DNA from: JAVBNA01 sp031551875
GTDB lineage: Bacteria; Bacillota; Clostridia; Oscillospirales; Acutalibacteraceae
DNA length: 59,750 nt
Direction of reading: 5' to 3'
Assembly: GCA_031551875.1 (NCBI GenBank)
Contig: JAVBNA010000023.1
Coordinates: forward strand, 1 to 59,750
Shown here: positions 32,529-41,938 of the stretch, one piece after another
Layout: the number at the start of each line of letters is the position of its first letter
How positions within the stretch are numbered: the first letter of the stretch is position 1
Made by a program: the position numbers and the translations under genes
Notes under the pieces: generated by a model
What the model was told of the DNA's origin: nothing
What the model saw: only the letters and a program-made list of their open reading frames with translations
Database searches by the model: none

Positions 32529-33380
32529 TTATCCGGGAAACCGCCGGTGCATCTCGGCGTTTGCCTCCTCGCACAGCGCTTCCATCTCAAAGGCGCTGTA
32601 CGTGTCCCCGTCCCAGACCGTGTGGGCGGCAGCCGCTTGCCATACAAGCATGGGCATGCCCGACAGCACCTTGGACCCGTTCGCCCGCGCTGTCTGCACA
32701 AGCCTTGTTTCCGCCGGGTTGTAGATCATGTCAAAGACGTTTGCCGCGCCCCTAAGCGCCGAAGCGTCAAGCGGCATCCCGTCCAAATGGGGATGCATAC
32801 CGCAGGGCGTCGCGTTGATCAGCAGATCGATGTCCCCGGTCACATCCTGGAGCGTACACACCCCCACGCGGGCGTTTTTCGCCGCGGCCAGAATGTCCCC
32901 ACACAGCGAGCGCGCTTTGGGAAGGCTCCCCTCCCGCACGGCCAGCCCGACCTCACACCCCGCCTGCGCCGCCTCAAAGGCCGCGACACGCGCCGCGCCC
33001 CCCGCACCCAAAATGACCACGCGTCCATGGAGCGCGATACCCCCGTGCCGTAGCGCGAGCAAAAAACCGTCGGGGTCGGTGGTGAAGCCGGTGGTTTTCC
33101 CTGTCTCACAGCGGATGGTGTTGACCGAGCCGTAGCGTGCCGCCCGTTCGTCCAGCCCGTCCAGAAAGGGAATCACGGCTGTTTTGTGCGGGATGGTCAC
33201 ATTGACGCCGCTCAAAAAGGGAATCAAGCCCCGCATCGCAACGGCCAGCCGCTCAGACGTCAGGTCAAGCACGCCGTATTCTTCCTCCCGTCCGCGCAGT
33301 GCAAACAGCCTCTCGTGGATGTAGGGAGACATGGTGTGACCGACCGGATGACCCAGCAGGGCAAAACGTCTGTCAGGCAT
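32529..33380 (-). CDS. aroE: Shikimate dehydrogenase
   Basis: 283 residues. It reduces 3-dehydroshikimate with NADPH. Motifs: LLGHPVGHTMSPYIHERLF (substrate site), GVNVTIPHKTAVIPFLD (catalytic Lys), VVILGAGGAARVAAFEAA (NADP loop), LINATPCGMHPH. ATG 33378-33380 follows GGAGG; a longer reading upstream lacks a site. First gene of the aromatic operon. DAHP synthase and dehydroquinase are not in the window. Confidence 0.94.
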   Translation of the reverse strand: MPDRRFALLGHPVGHTMSPYIHERLFALRGREEEYGVLDLTSERLAVAMRGLIPFLSGVNVTIPHKTAVIPFLDGLDERAARYGSVNTIRCETGKTTGFTTDPDGFLLALRHGGIALHGRVVILGAGGAARVAAFEAAQAGCEVGLAVREGSLPKARSLCGDILAAAKNARVGVCTLQDVTGDIDLLINATPCGMHPHLDGMPLDASALRGAANVFDMIYNPAETRLVQTARANGSKVLSGMPMLVWQAAAAHTVWDGDTYSAFEMEALCEEANAEMHRRFPG

Positions 33381-33430
33381 ATTGAAAACCTCCAGAAATT
33401 GAAATGGAAAAATAAATTCATAAAATGGTA

Positions 33431-33459
33431 TTGACAAACCCTGCAAGAACAAATACTAT
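33431..33459 (+). promoter_or_regulatory. Distal promoter of acpP
   Basis: TTGACA, 17-bp spacer, TACTAT, about 210 bp before acpP. It overlaps the region where the divergent aromatic operon must start. Confidence 0.65.
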
Positions 33460-33535
33460 GTTGATAAAGACTCTTGCCCGGTACGCCCAGATTAGGAAAA
33501 GTGTAGCACATTCGAGCGTCTTTGTCCATAAAGAG

Positions 33536-33564
33536 TTGACAGTGCGGCGCTTTTTGGATACACT
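33536..33564 (+). promoter_or_regulatory. Proximal promoter of acpP
   Basis: TTGACA, 17-bp spacer, TACACT, about 105 bp before acpP; a second strong site in tandem with the first. Confidence 0.7.
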
Positions 33565-33671
33565 GTACCAGGAAGAAATTCACCCCTGCTTTTGCGTCCC
33601 TTCGATCCATGTCCCATGGAGACAGATTGGATAAATGCACAACATTATCAGTTTTATAGGAGGTATGTTTC

Positions 33672-33899
33672 GTGGTTCTTGAAAAGGTAAAAACAATTTT
33701 AGGCGACCAGTTTGACGTAGAGGAGGATACCATTACCGTGGACACCAACATCGCCGCTGATCTGGGCGCTGATTCGCTCGACGTGGCCGACCTTGTGATG
33801 TCCATTGAGGATGAATTCGAGATCGAAGTACCCGACGCGGACGTCGAAAACGTCAAAACCGTCGGCGAGCTTGTCAAGCTGATCGAAGGGGCGCTGTAG
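33672..33899 (+). CDS. acpP: Acyl carrier protein
   Basis: 75 residues, acidic, four-helix ACP. The phosphopantetheine Ser is in DLGADSLDVADLVM. It carries growing acyl chains in fatty-acid synthesis. The start is GTG, with GGAGG about eight bases upstream; the nearby ATG is out of frame. No fab genes adjoin; it stands alone between the aromatic operon and the zinc-ribbon/TPR gene. Confidence 0.95.
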   Translation: MVLEKVKTILGDQFDVEEDTITVDTNIAADLGADSLDVADLVMSIEDEFEIEVPDADVENVKTVGELVKLIEGAL

Positions 33900-33920
33900 T
33901 CCCTCTCTCATCGTAAAATT

Positions 33921-33964
33921 AAAACCGCCCATCACCAAGCAGTGCATGGTGATGGGCGGTTTTT
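33921..33964. terminator. acpP terminator
   Basis: AAAACCGCCCATCACCA pairs with TGGTGATGGGCGGTTTT, ending in a T-run. It also faces the converging TPR gene. Confidence 0.85.
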
Positions 33965-33972
33965 CCTCTTTT

Positions 33973-36060
33973 TTACCCTTTTTTAAGGGTGTAGCTCTTA
34001 TTGTCGGTGTAGTTGAACACTGTAATTTCGCTGTCGGTGATGGTCAAAAATTCAAATTGCGGCTTGTACTCGGTTCCCTCGCGGCCCACCTCGTAATAGG
34101 AGCCCCGGAACCGGCTGGACAGCAGGTCGTCATACATCGGCATACTGGACTCGCAGTAGTAGCCCGAATTACCCGACAGCGTACACTTGAAAAAATTGCC
34201 CTGCGCGTCCCTCCATGTCCCCTCCAGACGCACCTTGATGTACTTGTCGGCGGCAATGCGCTCGGCCGCCCCAGAATAAGATCCCAAGTTTTTGAGCTTC
34301 TGAAGCACGACCTTGAGTTCGGAGAAGGGCGAGCCTTCGGTCAGCGCGTCGTCCTGGCACAGCACCGCCAGCTGAGCGCTGTCACGGTAGTTTCCCAGTT
34401 TCAGGTAAGCGTCGGAGGCTTCCCTATACTGCTTCTTTGTGCGCAGATCCGCCGCCCTTCGGTAGTCGTACTCCTGCTGTCCAATGCCGTAGCTTCTAGC
34501 ATCCTTATAGTCGGGAATCATACCAAAAAACTCGCGCGCGGCGTCCTGCTTGCCCTCCGACCACAGCTTTTGCCCGGCGGCGTAGCAGGTTTCATTGAAC
34601 TGAGCCTGGGAGTCCTTATAGCTGCCCAGCTCTCCGAACAGATCGGCCGCCCTCTTGGCGTTGCCGCCCTGGGCAAGCTGCCTGGCCAGCAGGTATTTTG
34701 CCTCCCGGACGCGGGCGGCGGAATCGCGGTACTTGCTGATCGCGGTAAAGGCTTCAATCGACTGCTCATAGTCGCCGCCGTCCATCACCTGCACGGCAAG
34801 CTGATAATCGCATTCCATAATGCGGTCGCTGACCGAAAACTGGTCGGCAACCTCCTCAAACAGCACCTTCGCCCCGGCAGGGTCATTTTTGCGCAGCAGC
34901 TCTCCGGCGGCGTTGAAGATACACTCGCCTAAATCCTTGTCCGCCTCCTTATAGCTGCCCAGCATGCGCATCATTTCAAGCGCGGCCGCATATTCCTTCT
35001 GACGCAGGCAGTCCTCCATCCGGGCGTACCGGCACTCGTCCTTGAGCCCGGCTGAATCCTTAAATTCGCCCAGCTCCTCAAAAAGCACGGCGGCCTCCTT
35101 GAGCTGGCCGCGCCGGCGCAGCTCAAACGCTTCGGAATATTTGGCCATCTGCTCCGAATCCTTGTAGGTCACGCCTGCAAATGCCTCCTGCGCCTCGGCG
35201 TACCGCTCTTGATCAAAGTAGCTTTGTCCCAGCCGGTAGGACTGTCCCGGTCCGAAAAGCCCGTAGTCATAGGCAAAATAACCGCCTGCGCCGAGGATCA
35301 TCAAGCACATGAGCAGCAGGCATACCGCCCCGACGCTCACTTTTTTCTTCTTGACCGCCAACGGCGCGCCCATCATATCCTGATAGTCGGGCGCGGGCGG
35401 TACAGCCGGGCCGACCGGCATGGGCGGCGGCGCGGGCTGGGGCATTTCCAGGCGCTGGGTGCGCTCCGCGCGCTGCTCCACCGCGCGCCGGGCAATCAGC
35501 CCGTCGGCGTCATATTTGGCCACCACCGCGTAATCGCGGTGACAGCGCATACAGATTGTCTGTGTCTGGGCGTTGGTGCGTCCGCACACACACCGCCACA
35601 GCGGTCCCTCCTGAGAAAAGAGGTTCTGCGCGTCCTTGCCCGCCATGACGTGCAAATAGTACACATCCTGGGGTGCGACCAGACGGGGAGGCAGCATGGG
35701 GACAATGTTGCGGGTGCGGTTGACGCCCTTGCCGTTGTCGTTGGTCACGCTGACAATCTCCACTCGGACGGTTGCGGGGTGAAGCCCCCCGATCTGAATC
35801 GGGCAGTCGGCGCCGAATTCCTGAAGCCGGGGCACAGACAAGTCGCGGATCAGCGCTTCGATGTGAGGAGCCTGTCCGATCGGACGCCCGAATTCATCGA
35901 ACAAATACAGGCTCAGCCGAACCTCGAGCGCCATCCGCTCCAGATTACGCAGCGTGACAAAGCAGAGGTTTCCAAGGGGGTTGAGTTCGACGCGCACCGC
36001 GACCACCTCAACCGGGGAATTGAGATCGACATAATCTACTGGGACGTTGTAAGAGCTCAT
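33973..36060 (-). CDS. Zinc-ribbon, membrane-anchored TPR-like repeat protein
   Basis: 695 residues from ATG 36058-36060 (GGAGGGA upstream). Layout: a beta-rich N-terminal domain (1-140), a zinc ribbon WRCVCGRTN plus CMRC (Cys157, 159, 170, 173), a Pro-rich linker (205-235), a basic patch and one membrane helix (about 240-265), and then about ten TPR-like helical pairs. Each pair has a recurring LGxYKDS or FKDSA ending, typical of a Clostridia-specific repeat group. A final beta-domain of 110 residues includes GTWRDAQGNFFKC. The zinc part should be cytoplasmic and the repeats outside, or the reverse; topology is undecided. Function unknown; divergent from the Pro-rich/MORN genes. Confidence 0.75.
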   Translation of the reverse strand: MSSYNVPVDYVDLNSPVEVVAVRVELNPLGNLCFVTLRNLERMALEVRLSLYLFDEFGRPIGQAPHIEALIRDLSVPRLQEFGADCPIQIGGLHPATVRVEIVSVTNDNGKGVNRTRNIVPMLPPRLVAPQDVYYLHVMAGKDAQNLFSQEGPLWRCVCGRTNAQTQTICMRCHRDYAVVAKYDADGLIARRAVEQRAERTQRLEMPQPAPPPMPVGPAVPPAPDYQDMMGAPLAVKKKKVSVGAVCLLLMCLMILGAGGYFAYDYGLFGPGQSYRLGQSYFDQERYAEAQEAFAGVTYKDSEQMAKYSEAFELRRRGQLKEAAVLFEELGEFKDSAGLKDECRYARMEDCLRQKEYAAALEMMRMLGSYKEADKDLGECIFNAAGELLRKNDPAGAKVLFEEVADQFSVSDRIMECDYQLAVQVMDGGDYEQSIEAFTAISKYRDSAARVREAKYLLARQLAQGGNAKRAADLFGELGSYKDSQAQFNETCYAAGQKLWSEGKQDAAREFFGMIPDYKDARSYGIGQQEYDYRRAADLRTKKQYREASDAYLKLGNYRDSAQLAVLCQDDALTEGSPFSELKVVLQKLKNLGSYSGAAERIAADKYIKVRLEGTWRDAQGNFFKCTLSGNSGYYCESSMPMYDDLLSSRFRGSYYEVGREGTEYKPQFEFLTITDSEITVFNYTDNKSYTLKKG

Positions 36061-36432
36061 TGTGTTGTATCCCTCCAAAATATGCTGGTAAGGGAAAGAC
36101 GCGAACGCTTCCCTTCTTTAAAATATAAAGGCGTGTACGGCAGATCTAAGGTTGCTGAAACGTCAGAGCGCCTATACATATTTTATTATAACGGATGTGA
36201 GGCAAAAATGGAATAAAAATTTTAAGAATTATGAGTTTTTTGCTGCAAATTCTAAAGGAAAATTTAGTAAACTGTCAAAAAAAGTTGGGTTTCATGCCCC
36301 TGCGCGGACAATTTTGCCACTTCTATCAAATAAAACCAAAGGAAAAACGCCGGATCTTGTTGAAATATCACGGAAGATAGTATAGAATTAGTAAGACAGG
36401 CTTTGACCATTCAGGAAAGGGGTTGCCCGTAT
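36061..36432. other. Divergent regulatory region of the TPR and Pro-rich/MORN genes
   Basis: About 370 bp, AT-rich, without a supported gene. A possible plus promoter is TTGTTG, 18-bp spacer, TATAGA at 36357-36386, about 45 bp before the Pro-rich gene. A minus promoter for the TPR gene is expected near 36110-36190 but cannot be singled out. Confidence 0.4.
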
Positions 36433-38079
36433 ATGACTCAGGAAGAATTCAGCAGGCAATATAACATTGCCCCGGCCGAGATGCGCGCGATGTTTGAAAA
36501 AATCGGCGTACATCCTGACACGCCGATCGACACGGAGCTTGAGAACATCCTGCTCAACCTCTCCGGCACCCGCGTCCCGTCTTATCCCGCAACGCGCATG
36601 TCGGCGTTGTCCCCGGCGGAAATCGCCGTGTTGATTCAGTATTATGACCTGCACATTCATAAAGATATCTTTATGCTGGAGGAGTTTTATCCCTTCGGTA
36701 AAATGCTGTATGCCCTGCTTGCACAGGAAAAGCGCTCCATCGAAATCCCGGCGAGCGCCATTGTCGAACTGGGCAAGCGCGCGGGCGCCGACCCCAAGAA
36801 CCCCCGGCTGCGCGCCCTGAAAGCGCTTTTGGTCGAGATGAATAAAAGCGGCTGCGGCATTGTTGCCCCTGTGGGTGACACACCGGGGCTCTCCTTTGCG
36901 GAATCGGTGTACCGCCGCTGCCCCGGACGGCATCTCGCGATCCTTTCCCAAACCGCCGCCGTGCCCGCCGCGATCCTTCGGGAAGCGGAGCAGGCGGGCA
37001 TCTCGATTGTTTCCTTTTACTTGGATAATAAGGGATTTTTGCGTGTCAGCCCCGACGTGGTGGTTGCGCCTTCCCAGAGCACGGCCGCACCCAACCTGCT
37101 GCGCGCCGCGCCCCGGTCGGAGCCGGCTGTTTCGTTTGTGCCCAAAGCCCCGGCTCCTCCGCCGGTTCCCGACAATGGGCCCCTTCTGCGTCAGCCACTC
37201 TCTCCGCTCCTCCCAGAACAGCGGCCGGCACCCTCCGCACAGCCCGCTCCCTTGCTGACCCGCGCCCCGGCTCCCATGCCGGCCGCGTCTCAGCCGAATG
37301 TTCAAAATCAAAGAGTGGTACAGGCGCACCCCGCACAGCCCAGGCATCAGTCCGACGGCTTCCTGCCCTATGCGGCGCCGGTGGACGTGACCGCGCTGAC
37401 CCCGGGCGCTGTGCCCTATCCCTTCCCCGGGAAGGATACCCTGCCCGTCCGCCCGCCGATGCACATGCATCCGACCGGATCGGCGCCCCCCTCCCCCCCA
37501 TTTGCACCGCAGCAGCCCGCCTATACTGCGCCCGCGCCCTATGCCCCCCCTGCGCCGGTGCCTGAACCTGTATATACTCCCCCGGCGCCCATTCCGGCTG
37601 CGCCCGCACCGGTTGTAACCGCACCGCCCGCCCCCGAGGCAACCGATCCCGTACAGTCGGCCGTCCCGGATGCGCCCGCTGTCAAAGAGCGTGTGATTCG
37701 GCGGGCCAAGCTGCGCAAGGCAGGCTACACGCCCGCCCCGGCAGAATCAGCGGCGCCCTTAGCACCGGCACCCGCAGAGACGCGGGAGCCCGCGGCCGCT
37801 TCGGCGGCTGTCAAGGAACCGGAACCGGTTCGGGAAAAGCCCACCGCGCCTACGCCGCCCCCTGCGATCTCCCTTGACGGACCCCTGCCCGACGATAAAA
37901 TTCCGGTCACCATGAAGGACCGGTATGTGATGGGCTTTGAAAACGAGGGGCAGGAGGATGACGCATGGCATCGCAACGCGGACAGGCTTTCCTCCCTGCT
38001 GAGCATCCTCAAAATTGCACTGATCGTGCTCGGCATGGGCATTGCCGGAATCCTACTCTATATATGGCTGATTAAATAA
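36433..38079 (+). CDS. Proline-rich, C-tail-anchored protein of unknown function
   Basis: 548 residues, ATG 36433 with GGAAAGGGG upstream. Residues 1-75 are helical (MTQEEFSRQYNIAPAEMRAM) and residues 75-215 look like an alpha/beta globular domain (IEIPASAIVELGKRAG, then HLAILSQTAAVPAAILREA). Residues 220-480 are a Pro/Ala-rich disordered stretch with many PAP and PPAP units. The last 25 residues are a membrane helix (ILKIALIVLGMGIAGILLYI) with a short tail, so the bulk is cytoplasmic. No family recognised. It lies 16 bp upstream of the MORN gene and is surely co-transcribed. Confidence 0.7.
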   Translation: MTQEEFSRQYNIAPAEMRAMFEKIGVHPDTPIDTELENILLNLSGTRVPSYPATRMSALSPAEIAVLIQYYDLHIHKDIFMLEEFYPFGKMLYALLAQEKRSIEIPASAIVELGKRAGADPKNPRLRALKALLVEMNKSGCGIVAPVGDTPGLSFAESVYRRCPGRHLAILSQTAAVPAAILREAEQAGISIVSFYLDNKGFLRVSPDVVVAPSQSTAAPNLLRAAPRSEPAVSFVPKAPAPPPVPDNGPLLRQPLSPLLPEQRPAPSAQPAPLLTRAPAPMPAASQPNVQNQRVVQAHPAQPRHQSDGFLPYAAPVDVTALTPGAVPYPFPGKDTLPVRPPMHMHPTGSAPPSPPFAPQQPAYTAPAPYAPPAPVPEPVYTPPAPIPAAPAPVVTAPPAPEATDPVQSAVPDAPAVKERVIRRAKLRKAGYTPAPAESAAPLAPAPAETREPAAASAAVKEPEPVREKPTAPTPPPAISLDGPLPDDKIPVTMKDRYVMGFENEGQEDDAWHRNADRLSSLLSILKIALIVLGMGIAGILLYIWLIK

Positions 38080-38095
38080 AGGTGGTTTTGTACTT

Positions 38096-41000
38096 ATGAG
38101 CAGAGAATGGCGTGAAATTGAACGCTATATGCCCTCACAGCTTGGCAGGGGCGGGCTTCTCGCCCAGTCGGCCAAGGGCTATTTTGAGCAGAATGAACTC
38201 ATTGAGGGCACCCTGACGCAGACCTTTGACGTTGGGGGACAGCCGGTGCGTTTTGAGAGCATCGGGCGGTTCCGTGACGGAAAGCTTGCGGAAGGGAAAA
38301 AGCTGCAGGGCGGCGTCATGGTGCAGGAAAGCCGTTCCGACCTGTCCAAACGCACGGTGGTCACCAGCTTTGACAACGCCGGACGCCCCACCAAAAAAGT
38401 CTACGTTTCGCGTACCGGCGAATGGATTAAAACCGAGATTCTGGAGGGGGGACGGGTCACGCTTGTGCGTGAGCCCAATGTCCTGCTGGGCATCACAACC
38501 TTCCGGCAGTATCACCCCAAAAACGGCCGCGCGCTGGAATCGGGTTATATGCTGTTCGACCGCGAGATCCCCTCGCCGAACATCTACCGGCTGCGCGAGC
38601 TCCCGCAGGAGCCCATGAACGAATCCCTGCGCGACATCTACGGCAAGCCGGTCTATGAAGGACAGTTGGTGCGCTTCACTGCCCACGGGGACGGCCGGCT
38701 CTACAACCGCGCGGGCGGACTGCTCTATGAAGGGCAGTTTGAGTATGGGATGCGGCACGGCAAGGGCACTTCATACGGCCCCACGGACCGTCCCAAGACA
38801 GTGCCCGAATTCGTCGGGACTTTTCATGAGGACAGCTTCCACGGCGAAGGGACTCTATACGACCTGTCCGACGGCACGGGCAAGTACAAGCTCTATGAGG
38901 GCACATGGGAAAACGGAGACCTTGTAAAGGGGTGTCAATACAAAAAGGGCGTCCTCATCTATGAGGGCGAATTCCGTAACCGCGCCCCCGACGGACACTA
39001 TCACCGTCACGGCAAGGGCACCTGCTACCATGATTCGGGCACACCTTGGTTCAAGGGTGAATTTGTCTACGACATGTTCCACGGCACCGCTGTAGAGGTG
39101 CTCAACGAGGACGGCTCCAAATACTATGAGGGCGACCTGGAGGAGGGCCTGTGCGGCAAGTACGGGGTGCTCAGCATGGCCGACGGCACAACGCTCGAGC
39201 AGTACTCCGAATTTCAAAACCTTGAACACGACATCAAAACCGAAATCATCCACTACGGTGAAAACGGGCAGGTTCTCTACAAAGGCGGTGCCGATCTGAT
39301 CACCGACAGCGCGTCCGAGGGCATGGAGCACGTCACCGGCTATAAGCGCCAGCGCGAGGGTCTCATCAACTACCCGAACGGCGAGCGCTTTGAGGGACAC
39401 TTCCAGAACAACCTGCGCACGGGCGAGGGCACCCACTATTTTGCCGACGGCACGGTCAAGTTCAGGGGTTCCTTCCTCGACGACCAGTACAACGGAGAGT
39501 GTGAGGAATTCCTGCCGGGCGGGGAAACGCTGTTCAAGGGCTTCTTTGAACAGGACCGCTGCCTCCGCGGCGAGGGCACCTTCCCGTTTGAGGACGAGGA
39601 ATACACCGGACACATTGAAAACGGCTGCCGCAGCGGACGGGGCGAGGTCAAATACCCCTCCGGCAAGGTTAAGTACCGCGGCGGATTCCAAAACAACCTT
39701 TTCGAGGGAGACGGCGAAGAATTTGACGAGAACGGCGTACTGCGCTATGCTGGCGGGTTCTCGGGCGGCCTGTACAACGGCTACGGCCTGCAATACGCCC
39801 CCTACGGCGACCTTCAGTACGAAGGGCACTGGAATCAGGGCAAGCGCACGGGAGAAGGCAAGCTCTACGCGCCCGACGGCTGCTATTACGAGGGCGGCTT
39901 TGAAAACGATCTCAAGTCGGGCTTCGGGCTGGACTTTTACGCCGACGGACGCCTGCGCTATGAGGGACACTTCCTCGCAGGCAAGGAGTCGGGCGAGGGC
40001 AAGCTCTATGACCCCGACGGCAAGCTGATGTACGACGGGCAGTGGTCACAGGGCGATTTCTACGGCGAGGGCAAATCCTACTACGCCAACGGAAACCTGC
40101 ACTTCGCCGGGCAGTTTGCCCACGGCCTGCTGGACGGCATGGGCAGCGAATACGACGAATCGGGCCTCCTGCGTTTTGAGGGGATTTGGAAAAACGGCCA
40201 GCGTGCGGGCGAGGGCCGGGTGTACTACAAAAACAAAGAGAGCTTTGAGGGCGCCATCATAAACGGCCTCAAGCAGGGCTTCGGCCGCTACTACTACGCG
40301 AACGGGCTGCTGGCCTATGAGGGCGACTATCTGGACAACCGGCGTCACGGCACGGGCACCGCCTACGATCTGGAAGGCAGAATCCACTACCGCGGCGAAT
40401 GGAAATATGGTCAGAAGGACGGCACGGGCGCACAGTATGGACCCGACGGCGTGCTCGTGTACGAGGGCGGCTATAAAGAGGGCAAATTCCACGGCGCAGG
40501 CAAATACTACAGCGGCGAAAACATCCTCTACTACGAGGGCGACTTCGCCTATGGCCGCCGCGAGGGCTACGGCCTGCACTACAACAAAAACGGCATCCGC
40601 GACTACGCGGGCTACTATGAAGAGGGCATGCGCTCGGGCTTCGGCATCTCCTACACCGCCGACGGCGAGCACGTGATGTACTCGGGCTTCTGGAGCGGAG
40701 GCAAATACCACGGCTGCGGCGTGATCTACCTGCACGACCAGCCCCGCTTTTCTGGCATGTTCCTCGACGGTGAGATGAACGGGCGCGTCAACGAGATTGA
40801 CGACGGACGCATCATCCGCGAGGCCATCTATGAAAACGGCGAGACCATCTACCAGCGCACCTATGACCAGGCCGACACCCTGATCTACGAGGGCGAGGCC
40901 TGCGGCGCGGGCATCCCCCACGGCGACGGCATCAGCTACGACGGGCTGGGCAACGTCACCTTTAAGGGACGGTTTGACCACGGGCATCCGGTTTCACTGG

Positions 41001-41908
41001 GCCGCTTTGTGCGCAAAACGGTCGAGCCCATGCCCAAGATCCCCGAGCTGGGCAGCCACGACTTCAACCTCTACCGCACCAAGCGGGTGTATAAAATCCT
41101 CGGCGTGGAGCTTGAAAAGGGCATGCGCCTGTTCTGTACGCTGGAGGACGGCATTCCGTCCGGCGTCGGCTCGGCGGTTTTCCACGACGGGCGCAAATAC
41201 TTCGGCCCCTTTAAGGATGGCCGCCCCACCGGACAGGGCACCATCCTCGCCGCCAACGGGCGCAAATTCACGGGCGAGGTATTCGACGGTCTGCCGCACG
41301 GCTACGGCGTGCTCACCCTGCCCGACGGCTCACGCTATGAGGGCGAGTTCCGCTCGATGCTGCGCAACAGCAACCTGAAGGTCATGTGCACCAACGGTGA
41401 CGTCGTGCACGCGCAGTTCCGGGACGACGTACAGGTTTCCCACGCCATCCAGTATAAATTTGTGACCCAGTCGCTCTCGCGCTTCCCCGACGGGCTTTCG
41501 GGGCACTTCCCGCCGGCGCAGCCTGCCGCCGCGCCGCTCACTCCCCCTGTGCAGCCCGTGTACGAGTCTGCCGCCGAGCCCCTGTATTACGAAGCAGCCC
41601 CGGCGCCGCAAGATGTTCCCGCGCAGGGTTTTACGGTGGACGTCAACCGGGTTGAGGCCGGCTATGCCGCCATGCAGCCCCCCGCACCTCCCGCGCCCCC
41701 GGTACAGCCTGCGGCTCCGGCGTTTGGGGCTGTACAGCAAGCCGGCGACCCGCTTCAGGGCTACACCGTGGAGTTTGACCGGCTCCTGGTCACCGCGCAA
41801 GCGGAACAGCAGACGGCTCCCCAACCCGAAGCGCAAAATCCCGACGGGCAGGACGACGCCGTCCGCGCCGCGCAGGACATGATGAAAACGTGGATGGAGG
41901 CGCAGTAA
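38096..41908 (+). CDS. Giant MORN-repeat protein
   Basis: 1270 residues with no signal peptide or membrane helix. After about 70 N-terminal residues it consists of more than thirty MORN-type repeats of about 23 residues (patterns such as YEGHFLAGKESGEGKLY, YEGGFENDLKSGFGLDFY). These normally form a long beta-hairpin rod that binds lipid or other proteins. An interruption at about 975-1045 (with HDFNLYRTKRVYKILGVELE) is followed by three more repeats. A 150-residue Pro/Ala-rich tail contains two similar segments, GFTVDVNRVEAGYAAM and GYTVEFDRLLVTAQ. AAAGGTGG precedes the ATG. The length is extreme for a bacterial MORN protein. Probably a scaffold working with the tail-anchored upstream partner. 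Confidence 0.85.
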   Translation: MSREWREIERYMPSQLGRGGLLAQSAKGYFEQNELIEGTLTQTFDVGGQPVRFESIGRFRDGKLAEGKKLQGGVMVQESRSDLSKRTVVTSFDNAGRPTKKVYVSRTGEWIKTEILEGGRVTLVREPNVLLGITTFRQYHPKNGRALESGYMLFDREIPSPNIYRLRELPQEPMNESLRDIYGKPVYEGQLVRFTAHGDGRLYNRAGGLLYEGQFEYGMRHGKGTSYGPTDRPKTVPEFVGTFHEDSFHGEGTLYDLSDGTGKYKLYEGTWENGDLVKGCQYKKGVLIYEGEFRNRAPDGHYHRHGKGTCYHDSGTPWFKGEFVYDMFHGTAVEVLNEDGSKYYEGDLEEGLCGKYGVLSMADGTTLEQYSEFQNLEHDIKTEIIHYGENGQVLYKGGADLITDSASEGMEHVTGYKRQREGLINYPNGERFEGHFQNNLRTGEGTHYFADGTVKFRGSFLDDQYNGECEEFLPGGETLFKGFFEQDRCLRGEGTFPFEDEEYTGHIENGCRSGRGEVKYPSGKVKYRGGFQNNLFEGDGEEFDENGVLRYAGGFSGGLYNGYGLQYAPYGDLQYEGHWNQGKRTGEGKLYAPDGCYYEGGFENDLKSGFGLDFYADGRLRYEGHFLAGKESGEGKLYDPDGKLMYDGQWSQGDFYGEGKSYYANGNLHFAGQFAHGLLDGMGSEYDESGLLRFEGIWKNGQRAGEGRVYYKNKESFEGAIINGLKQGFGRYYYANGLLAYEGDYLDNRRHGTGTAYDLEGRIHYRGEWKYGQKDGTGAQYGPDGVLVYEGGYKEGKFHGAGKYYSGENILYYEGDFAYGRREGYGLHYNKNGIRDYAGYYEEGMRSGFGISYTADGEHVMYSGFWSGGKYHGCGVIYLHDQPRFSGMFLDGEMNGRVNEIDDGRIIREAIYENGETIYQRTYDQADTLIYEGEACGAGIPHGDGISYDGLGNVTFKGRFDHGHPVSLGRFVRKTVEPMPKIPELGSHDFNLYRTKRVYKILGVELEKGMRLFCTLEDGIPSGVGSAVFHDGRKYFGPFKDGRPTGQGTILAANGRKFTGEVFDGLPHGYGVLTLPDGSRYEGEFRSMLRNSNLKVMCTNGDVVHAQFRDDVQVSHAIQYKFVTQSLSRFPDGLSGHFPPAQPAAAPLTPPVQPVYESAAEPLYYEAAPAPQDVPAQGFTVDVNRVEAGYAAMQPPAPPAPPVQPAAPAFGAVQQAGDPLQGYTVEFDRLLVTAQAEQQTAPQPEAQNPDGQDDAVRAAQDMMKTWMEAQ

Positions 41909-41938
41909 GCGCGTTTCCTGCTCCCATGAGTGAAAACG

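Noticed and set aside
38855..39970. Long minus-strand ORFs opposite the MORN gene
   Set aside because: They are Ala/Val-rich shadows produced by the repeated GC-rich codons of the MORN repeats and have no ribosome sites.
38096..41908. DNA-level tandem repeat or CRISPR-like array
   Set aside because: The periodicity is at the protein level (about 69 bp) with divergent nucleotides and an intact frame; there are no identical repeats with unique spacers. No CRISPR array was seen anywhere in the window.
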